Source of the DNA: Selaginella moellendorffii
Lineage: Eukaryota; Streptophyta; Lycopodiopsida; Selaginellales; Selaginellaceae
Reading direction: 5' to 3'
Assembly (NCBI RefSeq): GCF_000143415.4
Contig: NW_003314318.1
Span: 162,678 to 202,629 of the forward strand
DNA: 39,952 nt
Positions within the stretch are counted from its first letter, which is position 1; the number at the start of each line of letters is the position of its first letter. The notes beneath the pieces are model-generated. The model had not been told where the DNA came from and made no database searches. It saw nothing but the letters and a program-made list of their open reading frames with translations. Below, one piece after another: positions 10,919 to 23,537 of this stretch. The translations under genes and the position numbers were made by a program.

Positions 10919-11205
10919 TGCTGGAGAAGGACGAGGCTGACAAGAGCTGGAAAGTGGCAGAGTACCAATACGATGGTAAGCTCTTCCTGGAAAAGTACCT
11001 ACGTCGTCTATTGCGTGGGCGAGAGTATGCGGGCAAGCGCGCAGGCCAGGTGGAGTTCATGGTGGGGAACCTGTTCGGCATCGATGGGATCCTGGACAAG
11101 AGACTTCAGGAGCATGATCAAGGCCCTTGTCTTTGGTGTGTTCGTTTTCAATTTCAATTCCTATTGGGTGTGCTTTTACAAGTGCCAGGTGAAAGAAGCC
11201 AGTTG
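10919..11205 (+). other. GC-richer orphan coding-like island
   Basis: Directly after the MRS2-like stop codon, about 200 bp become distinctly more GC-rich than the flanks, with an open frame that includes KSWKVAEYQYDGKLFLEKYL and GQVEFMVGNLFGIDGILDKR. I do not recognise the family. The frame runs on into AT-rich, low-complexity sequence and has no clear splice context. It may be a transposed gene fragment or an exon of an unrecognised gene. Confidence 0.3.
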
Positions 11206-11474
11206 ATCAGAGAAACATGGTTTAAGAATATATTTGATTACAAACGAATTAGAAATATTCATGTTAATATATTTATTAATCCAATTGATACTAAGAGAAA
11301 AAAACTAAAAAGTGTTTAGGAAAATTTATAAATTGTAAACATGTTTATAAATTACATGATTTGTAAGCTGATACAAATTAGATGATTTTCAGCTGATTGC
11401 TCCCTCTTTATCGATCCTTACGTTTGGAGTGTGGAAGATTTCGAGGTCATGGTAGAAAATGCACGATAGTAACA

Positions 11475-11645
11475 AATGATCAGACTAAAGTTTTGCACAT
11501 AAATTCTTTCATGCTGTAAGTATTTTTCTTGCACATGTACATTGTCATCCTCAACGCATGCCCCTTTGTAATGTTCTTCTTTTCGATGAACTTAGTTCCA
11601 AAGAAGTCGCTGTGGCAAGTGTGTTGCCATCGTAAGTTCTTTAAA
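11475..11645 (+). pseudogene. decayed duplicate of the MRS2-like membrane exon
   Basis: This stretch repeats 10530-10707 of the neighbouring transporter: the same CTGTAAGTA-TTTTTCTTG intron end, TCATCCTCAACGCATGC, TTCTTCTTTTCGATG and CTTAGTTCCAAA. Relative to the original it lacks about 21 bp holding the GMN motif codons, and the splice acceptor AG is lost. It lies about 940 bp downstream of the parent exon in the same orientation and runs into the region just before the jacalin-like gene. It cannot encode a working channel segment. Confidence 0.75.
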
Positions 11646-11696
11646 ATACATTCTCCTACATTTCAGTGCTGCGAAGCTTTCCTGGAGCAAAAGATC

Positions 11697-12839
11697 ATGA
11701 AAGAGATGTTGCTGGCTCTCGTGCTTCTCCAAACGATGCTGACGATCTCCTCATCGAGCCGCAACATCGCCGCTCCAGATCACACCGTCGGCTCGGGAAT
11801 CATTATGGTCGGCTCGCCGGATCTCGGAGACTATGGCCAGTTCCTCGTCTCTCCAGGCAAATTCATCGACAGGATCATGGTCTGGCGAGCAAAGTCTTGC
11901 ATAAAATCGATAGCTCTCTGGTCGATCGATGACTCCTTCATTCAAGTGGGAAGATCGAAGGAACGAGGACCCTTGCCGGTCCAGGAGTTTGAGTTCCAGC
12001 GTGGCGAGACCATCGTCTACCTCATGATGCACAGCAATCGTCAAAACGACTGGGGTAAGCGAGAAATCTCAAGCTCATATAACTTTTCCGCTGATCCTGT
12101 GGATCATTCCAGGGAATAGACTGGGCTGGATAGAGTTTCGAACAAACTTCAACCGATTCTTCTCTTGCGGGAATCTCCCGGGAGGCCTCATGCAGCAAAT
12201 CACTCCTCCAGTCCACTCGGGCGTGATCGTCGGGGCCGCGTTTACAACAGGAGGAACTGGTGGAGACACCCACGACGTCAACTCTTTCGCCATCTTCTTC
12301 CTCAAGAACTGGAGCGCTGCCCAGCTCCAAGACGTGACCTACGCCAGCCCAGGATATCTCGAAACCATCCTCGAGACCCCAGATCCTCCATCGCGGTAAG
12401 CCGGTGTCAAGTCTAGCAAAGTCAGGCTCGCCCGAATTGTCACAGGCTTGAGAAGGAGGTGACTATGGAGTCAATGTGGACCGTGGACTCCCTCGGCGTT
12501 GACGATTTCATATGGACGACCACGCACACTCGTATTCCAACGGTGATGATGCCGTCGTTTGACGGGACCCCGTACTGGACTTGGACGGACACGATTACGT
12601 CCTCGCTCAAGGATCGAAGGAACGCGACTTTGGTCTGGACGAGAGGATGGGATATTTGCATGGGCCCAATCTACTTGAACCTGGGAAGAGGTATCACACT
12701 CACTAACTTCACTGGTTCTATGGTTATAAGCTTTAGCGATGGCGATTCTTTCGTTTATCCGACTAGTGGTCGCTATTCCGGCCAGCACTTCTCGGGCTTT
12801 GGCTCAGTGTGCGCCGTGGATGAAGAAAGCCATGGATAG
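11697..12839 (+). CDS. secreted jacalin-like domain protein, possibly with aerolysin-like tail
   Basis: Three exons, 11697-12054, 12113-12395 and 12446-12839, encode 344 residues. The start MKEMLLALVLLQTMLTISSSS is a typical signal peptide, so secretion is predicted. Residues about 30-200 show the beta-prism pattern of jacalin-like domains: FIDRIMVW, IKSIALWS, VQEFEFQRGETIVYL, LGWIEFRTN-RFF, then HSGVIVGAAF and FAIFFL, although the classical N-terminal GG pair is not clear. The remaining 140 residues are rich in W, T and S, with alternating beta-like character and a late TSGRYSGQHFSGFGS. Jacalin-plus-aerolysin (natterin-type) proteins have this layout, but the aerolysin assignment is weak and rests on layout alone. 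Carbohydrate binding, perhaps in defence, is the likely role. The gene converges on the D-box gene with 128 bp between stop codons. Confidence 0.7.
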
Positions 12840-12967
12840 AATTCGATTCGATTGCAAAGAATGCGAGTTTTATTTGCGTGGAGTAAACTCTCTGGTCCTG
12901 TTGGTTATTGCAAATCAGCCAACGAGAGAGATGGTGTGAAGATTTCTTCCTTGCGAGTCTCAGAAGT

Positions 12968-13736
12968 TTACCTCTGGGAAGCGGTATCAGCGTCTCCAGC
13001 AACGTTGTCAGATGACAAGGCATCGTCCAGCAGCGAATCGAAGTTGAGGGACCTGGTGATGAATCGATCGGCCAGGCTGAGGTGCCTCTCGGAAACCACC
13101 GTCTGGACACGCAAGAAACGAAGAGATCCAGCGAAAAACCAATCGGAAAGAAGAGCCCACCTCTGCGATGGTGATCTTGCTGATCTCGGAGATTGTTCGC
13201 TGGATCCTTCCTTCCTCGATCGCTCCATCCTTGTCCGGTGGAGACCCAAGAGCGCGAAATCCCCCGCTGGGCAATCCCAGCCTCGACGATGGCATCCCGG
13301 CAGTCACTGGCGTGGATGGTTGCGTCGCCGCCACCACCGCTGGAGTGTTGGCCGGAGTCGGGCCAACGAGCATTCCGGGCGAAAGGCAGCCAAGGCGATG
13401 GAATCCAAAGAGAGGGCCTTTCGGCACATCGCACTGGACTTGCTGGAGGAGGAGAGTTACCTGAGACCTCAAGAGATCCTCGCCAGCGCCTGGTGTCCCC
13501 GGCGTTCCTGGCGTTCCAGGGGAAGAACAATCACACAGCGGCGCTGCCGCGGGGAAGCGAGGAGCGAGGCCAGTGATCGGCGAGTCGCTGTTAGTGAGAT
13601 CCGCGAGCACTCTCCGCCGCGGGCCCTTCTTGATCTTCGTGGCGCTGCTGCTACCGCCGCCGCAAGCCGGGGGCTTCCTCGCGAGCGCTGGAGTGGAGGA
13701 ATCACCTGCGTTTGCCTGGCGCGAGTGTGGATCCAT
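12968..13736 (-). CDS. hypothetical protein with a D-box-like degron
   Basis: I read two exons, 13736-13161 and 13102-12968, with a 58-bp intron (GAG|GTGGGC ... GTCCAG|ACG), giving 236 residues. The family is not recognised. Near residue 40 it has KKGPRRRVLADLTNSDSP, a strong match to the destruction box RxxLxxxxN followed by Ser-Pro; such elements occur in cyclins and other APC/C targets. The middle is rich in Pro, Thr, Ser and Gly with several TP/SP sites (PTPANTP, STPVT), plausible phosphorylation sites. The C-terminal exon is more hydrophilic and helical (LNFDSLLDDALSSDN). This suggests a cell-cycle-regulated plant protein, but that is inference. A long arginine-rich frame on the opposite strand (12852-13970) looks like an antisense shadow. 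Confidence 0.6.
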
Positions 13737-14170
13737 GGAAGAGGAGAGTCGACGGCGTGCTCGGAATCGCGAATCGAAAGAGAAGCTAGCGCTAGAAACC
13801 TAGCTCCAAGATTTTGCCAGCGATGGGGCCTTGTTCTAAACGACCTAAAATCGAGGGACCGTTGGAATGGACCGTTGCTTCTAATCCACTTTTTTTACAA
13901 GATGTTCTACCCTAATAAATATTCTCCAGATAAAATTAATCTCATTAAATATTCGAATCGGATAGATTAATACTTTTAACCCTAAAATATTTAAACAACG
14001 TAGAATATTCGAATCGATTCGATCTTCTTTCGATATTGGTGGTAGAGTATGTACAGCTTAGAAGCTCAAAGCTCAAGCTATGGAGTGAGAAGTCTTCTTG
14101 ATGCCAAGCTCGTGATTCGTTTCTTCTTTGTGTTCTTCGTGTTCTTCGCTTGGTTCTTTCCATCGCTCTC
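13737..14170. other. intergenic region between MOR1 and the D-box gene
   Basis: AT-rich 434-bp gap with no coding signal. ATATTCGAATCG occurs at about 13948 and again at about 14008, separated by an ACCCTAAAATATTTAAAC stretch. It must hold the MOR1 3' UTR and the promoter of the D-box gene, both on the minus strand. Confidence 0.5.
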
Positions 14171-17100
14171 CTAGAACGATGCTGAATCCATAGCTCCTCC
14201 ACTTTTCAGCCTCTCCATCCTGGCTTGCAATCCCGAGAGAGCACTGTCGTCCACCGCCACCACTGCCGTCGATACTTCTCCACTCTCGGCTGCTACTTCA
14301 TGTTGTTGCTGTTGCTGCTGCTGGGAGACCACCACTTCCGAGCCATAGCCTCGACTAAACGATGGCGAGGAGCCATTCGGGATCGTGATTGCCGCGGCGG
14401 TCGGAGAAGGAATGGAGCCGGCTCCAACAGCAGCCGTGGCCGCGGCCTGAATGCTTCGCATCCGTTCCCTGATGGCGTCCAAAGTTCCAGAGCTTGGAGT
14501 AGACACCGGTTGGACATCGCCTGGAAGTATGAAAGAAGACAAAGGTTTCTAGAATCAATAAAACGAGAAAGTGGGAGTACCTGACGGGAGGGGACTCTCG
14601 TAACTCTTTGGCGTGTTTATGAACACCATCTTTTTCAGCTCTGCTGTGTCTGATTCGGCTGGAGCTTCTACTTCCTCCCTGTAGTTGTAGTTTACGTTGT
14701 TATCCAGCCCAAGAGGCTGGACACGGCTGCTGATCGGCACAACCGACGATACCATCTTTGGCGAGCTGTGGCTTGGAGGCGATGCCGGGGGTGGAGTGAC
14801 CATAGCAATGCTTGTTGGTGCTCTTCCCGCGGCAACACTCTTCTCCATCTTGGCAAGAGAGAAATATACAAGGCTCAGAACTCGAGAGAACGAACGACAA
14901 CATTCTTACCTGTGCTAAACCATTTCTTATGTACGTTCTAAACGCCTCGCTAGCATTTTGCAGCTGAGAGAAAATGTCCACCTGGACAGAGTAACAAGCG
15001 AGTTAGCGTTACCCCATATGAATTCGAAGGTTATACCTGAGGATATAACTGAGTTATACGATACAACTCGTACAACCCAATCGTGCACGTTTGCTTGTCT
15101 CCAATCTTTTTAAAAACCGCTGCTAACTCTTGCTGTGCAAACAAAAACGAAAGTACCGATCAGCGGATGAAACTGGAAAGAGAACGGGCTTCGCTGATGT
15201 AAGTTCTATTATGCACAGAGCTAGAGAAATTTACGTAGGATGTCGTGCACTCTCCTCGTGCAATCGCACTCTGCTTACTTTCAATTGTGCCTCAGCCGTA
15301 TGACCAGCAGGAGAAGCCGGCCCATTTGACGATGAATCAACCCAATGTGTTTGGCCAGTTGGACCAGTTGGAGTGAGCATTCGCGCAGCCGCTAATGTCT
15401 GTAACAGATTGTAAGAAAACTATACAACAACCACAAGCAAGCTTACTTGGAGATTGAGATCAATATAAGCAAGAATGATAGGTTGAGGTTCTGTGTCGAT
15501 TGGCACCATGGAAAGGTGACCCTTAATGGCTGTTCCACGAAGCTTTACTAGTTCGTGAAGAACAGTCTTCACCATCCGCAGAGGCTTATCATCGGCTCCG
15601 GCTCTGCAATCATAAAAGTTCGAACGAGAAAACTAAAAACATGTATACTACCGTCTCCGTATTTCCTCCATCCCTAGCTCTTGAAGATACTCATGAATAC
15701 TTTGCAGTAGGCGATCAAGGTCCACCTCAAAAATAGTTGAGCCAAGGACCTGACAATCCCACTCAGTAAAGATATAAAAGATTCGAGTATACCTTTGTCA
15801 ATTTGATCAAGCATTTTACGACAAGATCTGAAAACTTTTGCCCTCTCGTAGCCGCTGCTTCTTCGGATGCTACACCAGGCCATCTAGATTCTAAAGGCCG
15901 TAGAAGACGTATCAACACAACGAATGCGGATGTGCGACCAGCATTTTCCTGCATAGGCACACACAAGGTTAAATTCATGATGCTACAGCAACGACCATAC
16001 CAGTATTTTGAGCATTAGAACATTTAGCGCTTTCAAGAGCTGGCTGCCGTCGTCCATTAATGGAACTCTTTCATCCAGTAACCACAGAAGAAGTTCTGTA
16101 ATCAGACTATGCAAGGTTGCTTCTCTTACGCCGTGAGCAAGCTTTTTAAGTTGAAATGTCTAGGACAAAATAATAATGTTAGTACAGCACGTAAAATCGG
16201 ACGCATGTGCAACATACCTGCATTAGCGTGTTTAACACGTATTTGCAAGACCTTGAGGAGGCACCACCAAGTCCCATGTTGAACGTCGTAGTTACTTTCA
16301 ACGTTAAAATTCGCACAAGACGATCTGCGTCTTTTGCAAAATCATCTGTCAAGCTGGTTTCCATATCGGCAGCCATTTGACTTAGCTCGTGACAAATGAG
16401 CTTCATCCCTTCCACAACCTGACCAAACCATGCGTGTACGTGTAAGTTAACATTCATTGAAGACTTACCTGCTCTGGTGAAGAACCAAATTCTATCGTGT
16501 CCAGAGCCTCGCTCCAATCTGAAGGACCAGCCGGCGAGGCGGATGCCAATTCGAAGTGTTCATTACCCCTACAACAGCCGAAATGTCAATAAATGAGAAT
16601 ATTTTCTTGCTGACCTTAGAAGTACAGGTGGTGCAGTGATGGGTCTTGACGTGCCCTCCCCACTTTGTTCAACAGCATCGTTCCTGAACAGAATATGTGA
16701 GCAGGCGCACATTAAAAAGTATAAAGGTATACCCATTCTCACGAACTGAACGCCGTAAGGCAGCCCTTGTTTCTCCCGGTTTTCCCTCTCTCCTCTTGTC
16801 CATTTCACGGGCCTTCCACTTGAACTTATCATCAATCATGCTCTTCTGTGCGTCCGACAACTTTCCTAAATATCTCCAGACGTCATCGCCTACATGACAC
16901 AAAAGATGAAACCTTCGAAAGCAAGCAAAGAATATGACACATACCCATTATTTTGTAAACAGTTGCAAGTGTTTGCAGTGCAGCCTTACGCAAATCGCCG
17001 TCCCGTTCAGTTGTCAAAGCAGCAACCGATTGCAGAGCCTTATTCGGACCCGCAATCTGCAAAAGAAACAATGAGTTAATAATACATCTAGCAGAAGACT

Positions 17101-20100
17101 ATGGGCTTGCCTCTACGCCATAGCGATCAACCATAAAACCAATGTGATCGACACTTTCGATTCTAGTTCTGTTGTTCTTTGATCGAAGGCCCTCGCAAAT
17201 GTACGTAAATAGCTTTGATGCAGGGTAGATGCAACAGATGAGTCTCATCAGCTCCCGCATCTTTTCCCGAACCTTTTCAATATTATGACCAGACTGCAGG
17301 AAACATGCTCAGCTAAACTCGCAAGCATAAATGTCAATTACCTTTTCAACAAGACAAGGTAAGAAAATTGTAGCCTCAAATTCTGTTAGTGCATAGCCTT
17401 CATTTTTTAAAGCCTCCACCAATTCTGGCAGAAAGTCTAGCACCTGAAAACTACATTTACCCAAGAAAAAAGCAGTCTTAAGATAAAATTACCTTCAGAA
17501 GGCACGTAGTATTGGATTCACAAAAACGTAAAACAATCCAGCGAAGAAGTATATCTGAAATTTCTGCAATATCCTTAGTGTGCGTAGGAATTGCCTGCGG
17601 GAAGCAAGATTATTAGAATTGTAAGAAAATAAAACACAATTTCACACCTTTTGCAGAAGCTCCAGCCCATCAACTTGCTTCTTAAAATCCGGACTCAGTA
17701 ATCTTCGATGGAGATCCTCCCTGAAGTATTTCATAACGTCCGCCTGCTTGTTAAAGAGTAACATAAAAATAATATCGATGCATAAGATACCGCATACCTC
17801 AACTTCAAGTATTTGTTCTGGCCTAGGCTCCTCAAATTTATACTTGCGAGGAATTGACCGCTCGCGCTCTTCCTGCAGAAGGCTTTGTCAAATTACAAAG
17901 GATTTCAGACAGTAAAAGGCTTCAGACCTTATTCGAGTCTCTCATGTTGAAAAGTGCCTGGCCCTGTACAGCAGCATCTTGTGCAGCGATTGCTGCAGCT
18001 TGCTTTGTTACTTTTCCAACAGTTTTCTGATTCCCCGTCAAAAGCAAGACATTAAAGTATTACGGCGAGCAAAAAATACTTACTGTTCCCCTTGGAGGAG
18101 CTTTAGCGGCAGGACGTTCTGGACCGTTACTAGTTTGTTTTCCAGTCTTCGGAAGATTGCCTTTCGACCCCGCTCTGTCCTCGGAGGCATCTGCGTATCG
18201 AGGTTAGCGTGAGAATAATTATAGAGAGATATATGTACCGATTGCTCCGGGAGATCTTTGCTTTTCTAAGATTGGAAGGACCGCCGCGAGTGCAGAACCA
18301 TGCAACTCTCTTGATGCTTTATTGATCTGCCAAGAGTTATCAGGAAATGCACAAGACAAATATACAGAACAAGTTACCGCGTCAAAACCACAAACTCGAA
18401 GTAGCTCCTGTAAGGCTGCGTCTGCTGCTTTACGAACTTCTACAGATTTATCCTGATCAAAATGCACTTTCAAACAGCTCGGCAGTGCACAAAAGGAAAT
18501 ACAAACCTGTAGTCCTACGGAGATTGGCTTCAAAAGATGGGTCAGCTCGGAACAGCTGACACATTTTGTCAACTGTTTTGTCACCCAATCGAACAAATCT
18601 TTTCGGCCATCAGCACATAGCTTAGCATCTATCAGAGCAGGAACAATGTATGGTAGCTGAAAATGTACGTTGTTAGGAAACATAAAGATTGAAGTAAAGA
18701 ATCGTACCATTTTATCAAGCTGCAAAACCTCGGCCCATCCATCCAGCGTCTTGATAACTGCTTCTCGCATAAGTTTTTTATTGTCTCCTAGACATTTTAG
18801 AACGTCCGCGAGAACACCCTGCACCAGCGGAAAAATTGTCGTCTCTATAACGAAACAAAGCACATAACCAACCTTACTGTTTTTGTCAACAGCAGGACCC
18901 ATTGCTGCAGCTAGACTTCCAAGAGTCGAAAGTGTCATCATCACAAGGTTTTTGTTTGAATCATTCAACCGTCCTTTCAAAGCTCCAAACAATTCTCCTG
19001 AAAACTAGAAATTAGCGAATATCATGAAAGTCAGCAGAAATTACCTGTCCCGGTCGCTTGGATTCTCTTGTTCGCCTCCTCAATTATCCGGTTTACAGTT
19101 TCTATGGACTCCTGCCGAATCTTCCATTCCGGACTTCCAAGGTTTTTCATCAAAGTTGCTGACAATTTCCCGCTGACATCTTCACGCGGTAAACCATCAC
19201 TTCCAGCAATAGGAGCTCCGTCATCAGCGCCACGGACTGTTCTTTTCGGGGCAGCGGGACCCTGAAACATTTACGACATCAATGAAGAAATCGTGAAGGG
19301 TCTGTACTACCTCATAGGGATTTTTCTCATATTCGGTATCCAAAGCACTTTGAAGAGCAGGTTTCACATCCGTCAAAAAATTCTTCAAGCCTGAAACAGA
19401 ACTTAAAAACGTAAGCTTTATATTCAACATCATTGTCTGAAAAACCTGGCCCAACAAACTTGTGAAGAACCCCAATAAGCTTGATAGTTGCATTCCTTGT
19501 GGCAGGTGCACTAGACTGCAATCCCACATCTTTGCAAAATTCTATCAAGTCCTGCATCACAAGTCGAGCATCAATACCATATCCACAAACTGAAGCAACA
19601 GTTACCTTCAACTTAATATGGCTAATGCCGAAGTCCTCGATGCCAGTAATCATCCATGACAATCCCTCGCTGAGAACTTTGGGATTTCTGTGCTCTTTCA
19701 TAATCTTATACATCTGCAAGCACCCCTGGATCAATAACATAAAAAAAATCAACAACAGATACCTTATCAAATACAAAATTTGGTCCCGCGACTTCACAAA
19801 ATACGGTAAGGCACCTAGTAGCTTGAGCTCGTGTTTTGATATCCGACGATCTTTCAGCCAATCCTGACGATCCGAGGCCTCAGTTCGGACTTCAACAGAT
19901 AACAAAGTCCGTCTTACCAGGTAAACAAAGCATAACTGCTTTCTTGGAAAAACTTGTTGCTCTCTCTGCTATATGGCAGACAACTTCAATAACTTTCTGC
20001 TGAACCTGAAAGAAACACGTTTGTGTAAAGAGTTTTTGAACAGTAAGAAAATACCTGGACATTTTTCTCAGCCCAGCCAGGAAGTACGGAAAGGAGTCGC

Positions 20101-22976
20101 ACTAGAATTTCACTATCTTTGTTGATCTCAGGTAACCCCTCCACAGTTTCTTTAAGGGAAGTCATAGCTAAAAAAGAACAGGCTCAGAATATACAGAAAT
20201 ATAGTCAACGAAATCCAAACCTTCCAGGCGTTCCTTCCAGACAGCGCTTTTTAAGTTCTCAATTATTTCTGGCTGCACAATACTTCCGACTCTCGACTCA
20301 ATCTCCTCTAGAGACATTTCGCCGACTTCAATATCGTCGTTTGCTTCCACTGTAGCATCTCCCTTTTTCGAGACAGTTACCTTCGTTGACCCAGTCTTTT
20401 TCACACTCTAGCACAAGGACAAGTAGTTTATGTTAGCTTCTACTCAACAAAATCACGTAATCGGTGATACCTGGGTTGGAGCAGTAGGCTTTTTGCCAGA
20501 CAACAAACTCGCAGCGGACTTTTTAACAACTGCTTCCGAATTCTAAAATCACGTGTGAGAAATTAAGTCGCGAGTTTAAGTAAACACTTACTTCATCTGT
20601 GCTCCTGGCCACGACTATAGGAAAGAATAAATGTTAAGTTGCCACAAAATATCTAAGCAGTGCTACCTGAAGTGGAGCTAGGCGTAGAAGTGTTCGAACC
20701 GGGACCGGAACCAATCATTTCAGTCAGCTTCTTTCTTCTGACTTCATCAAGTTTTTCTAAAGAACGTTCAAGTGGCTTCATGCCCAAGTGCTGAAAGACG
20801 GGAGAAGGGACATTAGTCTCTAAACAAACGAGCGAACTGATTATCCCACTTTTGCAAAAGCAGCAAGTGCCGAAAACGCTGCATCCCGTACTTCTGGAGT
20901 CCCATCATTTAAGCTCTAAAGAAACCTTTTCAAGTAAAATATAGCATATTGCAGCGACCATAGTACCTCCATAAGAATGGGAACGTAATCTTTGTGTAAC
21001 TTCATCACAGTGAGCTTGGTATTGTTCTCAATGCAGAATGTCACCCAGTTCAAACACGAAGACCGCACCGAAGGAACCTTATTCTTTGTAGCCACTCTGA
21101 CATCTGGTATTCTAAGGTCAGTGTTCGTGAAATTTAATTCAAGGTCTGGCTCACCTTCGATTACATCCGCGAGAGCCACACAACCACCTGTGTGCATGCT
21201 TTGAAGAGTTTGCATCAATGCATCGACCACCAATTGTTTTTTCTCTTTAAGCTTGTCCTGTTCATCCAAAAAAAAAAACACGAAAGAAGCGCAAAAAAGG
21301 ATCAGCACAACCGCTACAACGATGGACTTCGAAAGTCCTTTACTAACATCGTTACCAGCAAAACAGGAAGCAGAATTCTTGAACAAACAGTGAAGTCCTT
21401 ACGGAGACCTGAAGCAAGATTTCCAGCTGCTTGAATAGCCTCCACAGCAACCGCAATATTTACATCCGTTATAAGCTGAAAACCATTGTCAGATAACATC
21501 AGGCAGCTTACACAATCTGTTACCTTTTTTAAAGTACGGCAAATTTCTGTGTAATCGCCAGCAGCAAGTCTTTTTGCAGACGCAAGCTTAGTAAGTTCGG
21601 CAACTGCATCGCGCCTCTCAGACCATTTTGCAGCTTTCTGAAAAGGAGGAACATGCATTATCACCTAGGCCATTATTCAGCTTGCTTACCACTCCATCCC
21701 AAAATGATGACTTTCCCAGTGGAGTTAAAATGTCGACAGGGTCGACCAGATCATATTCGTCTATATCTTGCACTCCTGTATAACATGCATCGCACTTGTA
21801 AGCAGCAAACAAACGTTTTTTCAATTACCAGTAGGGGACGCTTCATCTGCTGGCGGGGCACCCGGCGATTCTATTGCTGCCTCTTGTTCAACCTCTCTCG
21901 TCTGCTCGGATCTGGCATAGACGAGATAATCTTGAGTCTCAGGTTTCAAACGAGATAACTTAATACCTTATTTTGCGCGTCGGTTTTGAGACGCCTGTTA
22001 CGTTGTCCATCTCAGCCTCTATCTCTTTTTTCTGTGACGTAAGTATTAGCAACTACAACAGAGGAGATTGATTACCATTGTATCTCGCATTTTCTCAAAG
22101 AGAATGGATTTGACGGAGTCTTTTCCTATCCACCGGCATAACTCTATAGTTAGTCCCTTGGCCGAAGCTCTTACATTCTGGTCTTGATGATCAAAAAGTT
22201 CAGGGAGAATTCTAAGTATCCTTTTCGGAGGAATTATCTTAGTCCCAAATTCACTGCATTCAAGAAAGCAGATGGTTCAAGAAAAAACCTCTATTACGAA
22301 AAGGAATGCTGCCATCACCAACCTGAGAGCTTGATACATAACATCAATCGCTGGCACAACAGCCTTCGCTACCTTGTTCTTAATAGCTTTTTCCATCGTA
22401 TCCTGAAAGGAAAAAAAAAATGATGACAACCAAACCTGCAGAGAGAGAACTAGAACCAACCAGGAAAACATCCGATGCTTCAAGCTCCACCCACAACATG
22501 AATGCCGCTTGTGCCTTTTCAATGGTTTTCGGACGGCCAGTGAGGCACTTGGCCGCAATAGAATCGCAAACCTCTTTAGCATACCTGGGTGACGAAAAGA
22601 ATTTCCAAACCTGAAAGGCCAAGGAAGAGAAAAACAAAAGCAGTACCTAGAAACATCAGCGTCGGCAGCTCTCAGAAAACCTATCAAAGCATCCAACGCC
22701 TTTTCTTGTACCGCAGCATTCGAATCGGCCACACTCTTTTTAAATAAAGGCCCTGGAATCACGAAAACTTACTGTTGAGCAACCCAAATGTGCGTGGGAG
22801 AAGAACTAGAACTCACCGAATTCCCGCAGCCGTGGATCCTTAGGATCCATAATGCTGTCACACACGCCCGCAAGATCGATGCACCCATCGTTCCTAACCT
22901 TCCAATTCTTGTGCGTCAATCTGTCCTCCCACGGCAGCTTCTTCGCCTCCTTGAGGAGCTTCTCGTCCTCCGACAT
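14171..22976 (-). CDS. MOR1: MOR1/GEM1, XMAP215-family microtubule polymerase
   Basis: A multi-TOG protein encoded by dozens of short exons separated by 45-75-bp introns; close to 2000 residues is usual for the family. Mapped exons include the first (22976-22817), the second (22752-22647), 14981-14910, 14848-14581 and the last (14520-14171). Landmarks in order: KLPWEDRLTHKNWKVRND near the start, KEVCDSIAAKCLTGRPKT and VAKAVVPAIDVM (TOG1), KWSERRDAVAELTKLAS (TOG2, about 21600), VWKERLEGLDF (TOG3, about 20250), SPEWKIRQESIETVNRI (TOG4, about 19120), EEPRPEQILEVE with KLSDAQKSMIDDKFKWK (TOG5 region, 17840-16820), then VDIFSQLQNASEAFRTYI and the plant C-terminus TLDAIRERM ... LSGLQARMERLKSG. TOG domains bind tubulin dimers and speed microtubule growth at plus ends, cortical arrays and phragmoplasts. 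I saw no frame break at the sites checked, but did not map every junction. Confidence 0.95.
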
Positions 22977-23537
22977 TGCCGTAGATCTTCCTCACATCCA
23001 CCTCAAAACCCTTTCTCCAGAGCTCCGGCAGCCGGATCGCCGGAAGAAACCAGCTTATCGACTGCCGAATTCGCTGCGCTCCAAGGATCTTGTGCGATGC
23101 GCCTGGATCGATGGCGCCTACCTGCCTCGCCTGCCGGATCCTGGAACCCTAGGACGCAATAAAAGAGAGGGAAAAGAATGGAGGCCGGCCCAACACACAC
23201 AAACGTTAGCCTAGCATTAGAAATGCCGAAATCTAATGACCTTGTTCTTCCCAGGCGGCGCACAGCCGTCGATGCACCGCATCCGACGCTCCAGATCGTG
23301 TCACGGCCCTCGGCGGTGCCATTTGGGCCACAAGCATTTGGTGGCCGCTCTGGTTGTACGGAGTGGCCCATCGAGATACTTTATTCTTTTTTTCTTGCTA
23401 TGAGAGGCCATGGAAATCGCAAACGCTGGCGTGTAGTTTTCTCGATCACGACCAATAGCTAAGGGGACTTCGCTTTCACTGAAGAACAAGAGCTAATTTT
23501 TCTTGGTGGGTCGACTGTCGATCTCTTCGGGAAAACG
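22977..23537. promoter_or_regulatory. bidirectional promoter region, MOR1 and PPR gene
   Basis: MOR1 (minus) and the PPR gene (plus) diverge from this 561-bp gap. It holds AACCCTAGG at about 23145-23153, a telo-box-like element near the presumed MOR1 transcription start. Several open frames cross it, but none resembles a protein family. Confidence 0.45.

Noticed and set aside
12852-13970. 372-codon open frame on the plus strand
   Set aside because: Arginine- and serine-rich with no domain. It overlaps the two-exon D-box gene in antisense and runs into AT-rich intergenic DNA.
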